A stretch of DNA of 64,000 bases from contig NC_037682.1 in the NCBI RefSeq assembly GCF_003255815.1, positions 41,228,474 through 41,292,473 on the forward strand, read 5' to 3'. Source of the DNA: Theropithecus gelada. Lineage: Eukaryota > Chordata > Mammalia > Primates > Cercopithecidae. How positions within the stretch are numbered: position 1 is the stretch's first letter; every line of letters begins with the position of its first letter. The notes under the pieces are model-generated. The model ran no database searches. It was not told the DNA's origin and saw only the letters and a list, made by a program, of their open reading frames with translations. A program made the position numbers and the translations under genes. Below, piece after piece: positions 61,504 through 64,000 of the stretch.

Positions 61504-61760
61504 TCAAAAGCTGCACTTTAACTTAATGAATTTCCCAAAGCTCTAGTGATTCTCATCCTTGTATTGAAAAAGGTTGACTAGAATCCCCTCTGCCCACATT
61601 CATAAGCATAGACTTTATGTAAGCTTTTCGGAAGGCAAAATAGCAAGAAGATACATTCCTGGTGAGTAAAAGATTAGGGATGTGGAATAGTCTAAATTTA
61701 ACTTTCTAATTTAGTTACTTTCTTCTTTTGATACTATGTTTCTTAAATTTTATAATCTAG
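61504..61760. other. Non-coding spacer
   Basis: Nothing recognised. Confidence 0.5.
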
Positions 61761-62061
61761 TTTTTTTTTTTTTTTTTTTTTTTTGAGACAGAGTCTCGCT
61801 CTGTCACCCAGGCTGGAGTGCAGTGGTGCGATCTCAGCTCACTGCAACCTCCACTTCCCGGGTTCACGCCATTCTACCTCAGCCTCCTGAGTAGCTGGGA
61901 CTACAGGCGCCCGCCACCACACCTGGCTAATTTTTTGTGGTTTTGGTAGAGACGGGGTTTCACCGTGTTAGCCAGGATGGTCTCAATCTCCTGACCTCGT
62001 GATCCGCCCGCCTCAGCCTTCCAAAGTGCTGGGATTGCAGGAGTGAGCCACTGCGCCCAGC
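61761..62061 (-). mobile_element. AluY
   Basis: Full-length antisense Alu with a 24-base T-run, GAGACAGAGTCTCGCTCTGTC and the end GAGCCACTGCGCCCAGC. A private TTTTTTGTGGTTTTGGTAG in place of the usual TTTTTGTATTTTTAGTAG. Confidence 0.94.
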
Positions 62062-62789
62062 GATAATTTTTTCAGTGAGTTCAACAAACTACTTATATCT
62101 CCTCCCATTGTCTACGTATTTGTCTAGTTTAAATCTCAGAGGTCAACTCTATTTTCTTTATTTCTGATTTTTTTGTGGAACATCTCACTATCTTTTATGT
62201 ACTATTTACAAAGAACAACAGAAAATATGGAGTCCAACAACAGAAACCCATTTAAGGGCTGTGGTAATGCAAATGATTACTTCCATTACTTTTCTCCTGA
62301 AGGAAATATCTCATTCTTTCTGATAAACATATATTGTGAATAAGGGAGATAAATATTTTTATCACTCAGTTTTTTAATATATGTTTTAATCAAGTTACAG
62401 TAAAAATCTAAAGTGCATCATAGACCCTCAGGAATCTTTACTAAGGTAAGTTACTAAGGTTATTGTATTGCATTCTTGGCCTAATTTTTTTTTAAGTGAA
62501 ATTTATTTTCTACAGAAATTGCTTACCTGGATAAAACTATGCCCTCATCTTCCTGCTAAATCCTTGCATTTATATTGTGTTCAGAATGACAAAACCATTT
62601 CTCTTTCTTAGTGCTTCATCAAGGTTTTATTTTAGCCAATTTGTTTCAAAATTTACATTAAGTTTTGTATTATATGACTTGCTGAACTATGCAAAATGAT
62701 GCAGAGTAAATTTGTAATTCCAATTACCTTCTAGTATTTTCCTTTTCATGTAAAATTCGGTAATGATATATCAAAGACTACAATATGAT
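62062..62789. other. Non-coding, no recognised feature
   Basis: No repeat family or coding frame identified. Confidence 0.5.
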
Positions 62790-63062
62790 GTACACATAGG
62801 GTTACACAGAAGAGCTCACTGGTTAGCATGGGAGGAGAAATGCTTAAATATAAGCTCTTTCCTGGCCATTACAGTAGTACATAAACACAGAGAAGAGGAA
62901 GTAACCATAACAAAGTGAGTAGAGGGCATGGCAAAGAAAACTTCTGGAAAGAGAAACAGTCTTTTGAGCTGAGGCTTAAAATGCAGGGATAGAATCAGAG
63001 AACGGTGACTTTGGCAGAGGGGGAAGCAAATTTGAAGGCACAATGAAAGTGTACAGCATGTT
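62790..63062 (+). mobile_element. L2-like LINE fragment
   Basis: GAGCTGAGGCTTAAAATGCAGGG, GACTTTGGCAGAGGGGGAAG and GTGTACAGCATG fit the L2 3' region order. The minus-strand frame 62816-63043 is not a gene. Confidence 0.5.
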
Positions 63063-64000
63063 TAGAAAATAGTTCAAATTGAAAACTTCTTAAAACATAA
63101 CATTTAATATTTTAAAATCAAATCTAATTTAATGCCGTAGATGGTTCACTTGTAATAGTATGTGTAGTTCACATTTCTGATCAGAAAGGGAAGAATGAGG
63201 CAGACCCAGGAAACATGGCAGAAAAACAATATTTGGGGTGATTTCCATGATGTTTTTCAGAAGCCCTAAGTTGAGATTAATGACAAAGATTAGAGGGTAG
63301 GGTAAAGTCCTCTAGCCCAGGGTATTTCTATTTCTTTTGCTGTTGCTTTCCTCTTGTTGGAGAGAAACAGAATTAGAGAATCTCTTCCCCAGGAGTAAAC
63401 CTTTGGTATCTCAAATAATTTGTCTGATGTGGCAACTAAGTCTTCATTCTTGATTGTTTTCATTTTGTTACTTTAAGAATCAACAACTGGATGTTTACAG
63501 TTTGCTTACATTAAGTATTCTCTATTTGTACTCAGATCTCAGCTTTACCATTCATTAAAAATTGTGCCAGGTCACTAAGCACTAGTTTCTTCAGAAAAAA
63601 AAAAAAAAAAGGAATATGGTAATACAATAAATCATCTATTCTGAGACATCTTTGACTATAAGACAAAATTATATCCTTAGTGTACATCTAAGGAAAAAAA
63701 AAGTCAACTAAACTTTATCCTTAACAAATTTCTTATTTTGTACTTATTGAAAGAGTTCCTTTAATCCATATTTGATAGAAGTTTTATTACTATAACACAC
63801 TGGTTTATACATAAAAAGGAAAATGCAAGCAAAATATTGACTAAATATTCTTAAATATTTTCATATTCAGAGTCTGGTGCTTTAGCACAATTTTCAATTC
63901 ATTAAATGAGGGCTTAGACATTAACTGGAGAAAGGATTATAATACAAGGTCATACAAGAGATTCAGAAGACAATAAAAAGATGGTTGATAAAGGCCTATT
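63063..64000. other. Non-coding, no recognised feature
   Basis: A short A-run at 63594-63611 is the only notable feature; no repeat family or coding frame identified. Confidence 0.5.

Noticed and set aside
1..64000. A previously undescribed gene system, CRISPR array, operon or prophage
   Set aside because: The sequence is primate nuclear DNA; no arrays of direct repeats with spacers, no gene clusters, no bacterial signals are present.

Overview
This 64 kb window looks like nuclear DNA from an Old World monkey (Cercopithecidae). The sequence is AT-rich, non-coding primate DNA packed with Alu, L1, MaLR/ERVL, MIR and L2 copies. Two Alus (21286-21595 and 58920-59185, both minus strand) carry the set of changes typical of the monkey-specific AluYR lineage. 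Apart from transposon remnants I found no protein-coding gene, exon, tRNA or other RNA gene. The longest open frame (163 codons near 58.3-58.8 kb) is an accident of an LTR end plus a (TG)n tract. The window is best described as an intergenic or deep-intronic repeat landscape.

Layout. 1-610 is the intact 5' end of an L1PA-type LINE on the minus strand whose body lies left of the window. Its 5'UTR should carry an antisense promoter firing rightwards into the window. 3.9-4.4 kb is an MLT1-type LTR and 5.0-5.3 kb holds L2/MIR relics. 5.3-13.0 kb is one old, nearly full-length L1 (minus) with decayed ORF2, ORF1 and a 5'UTR built of about 113-bp tandem monomers. A rearranged MST-type MaLR provirus (6671-7893, perfect 5-bp target duplication) sits inside its ORF2. 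14.2-14.6 kb is another LTR. 16.9-18.0 kb is an L1 with a 5' inversion (twin priming). 19-21.7 kb has an Alu with a perfect 16-bp duplication and a MIR split by an AluYR. 25.6-26.9 kb is a three-layer nest: old L1, then an MLT-type LTR, then an AluY. 27.5-28.9 kb is an ERVL-type pol (integrase) relic. 29-35 kb has an AluY, an old L1 piece and an Alu with a template-switch-like palindrome. 36.6 kb has a 44-bp alternating purine-pyrimidine tract. 37.7-38.1 kb and 48.2-48.6 kb are LTRs, the latter inside an old L1. 49.6-62 kb holds several Alus, MLT-type LTRs, an L1M/HAL1-like tract and an AluYR lacking its 5' end and target duplication.

There is no evidence of genes working together. The biology visible here is layered transposition, giving a relative age order (L2/MIR, then L1M/MLT, then MST/L1MA, then AluS/Y, then AluYR), plus small rearrangements within repeats. 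Family names come from memory of consensus sequences; no database search was run, so subfamily labels are tentative. One CpG-containing, non-repetitive patch at about 45.1-45.5 kb is the best candidate for a conserved regulatory element, but this needs an alignment.
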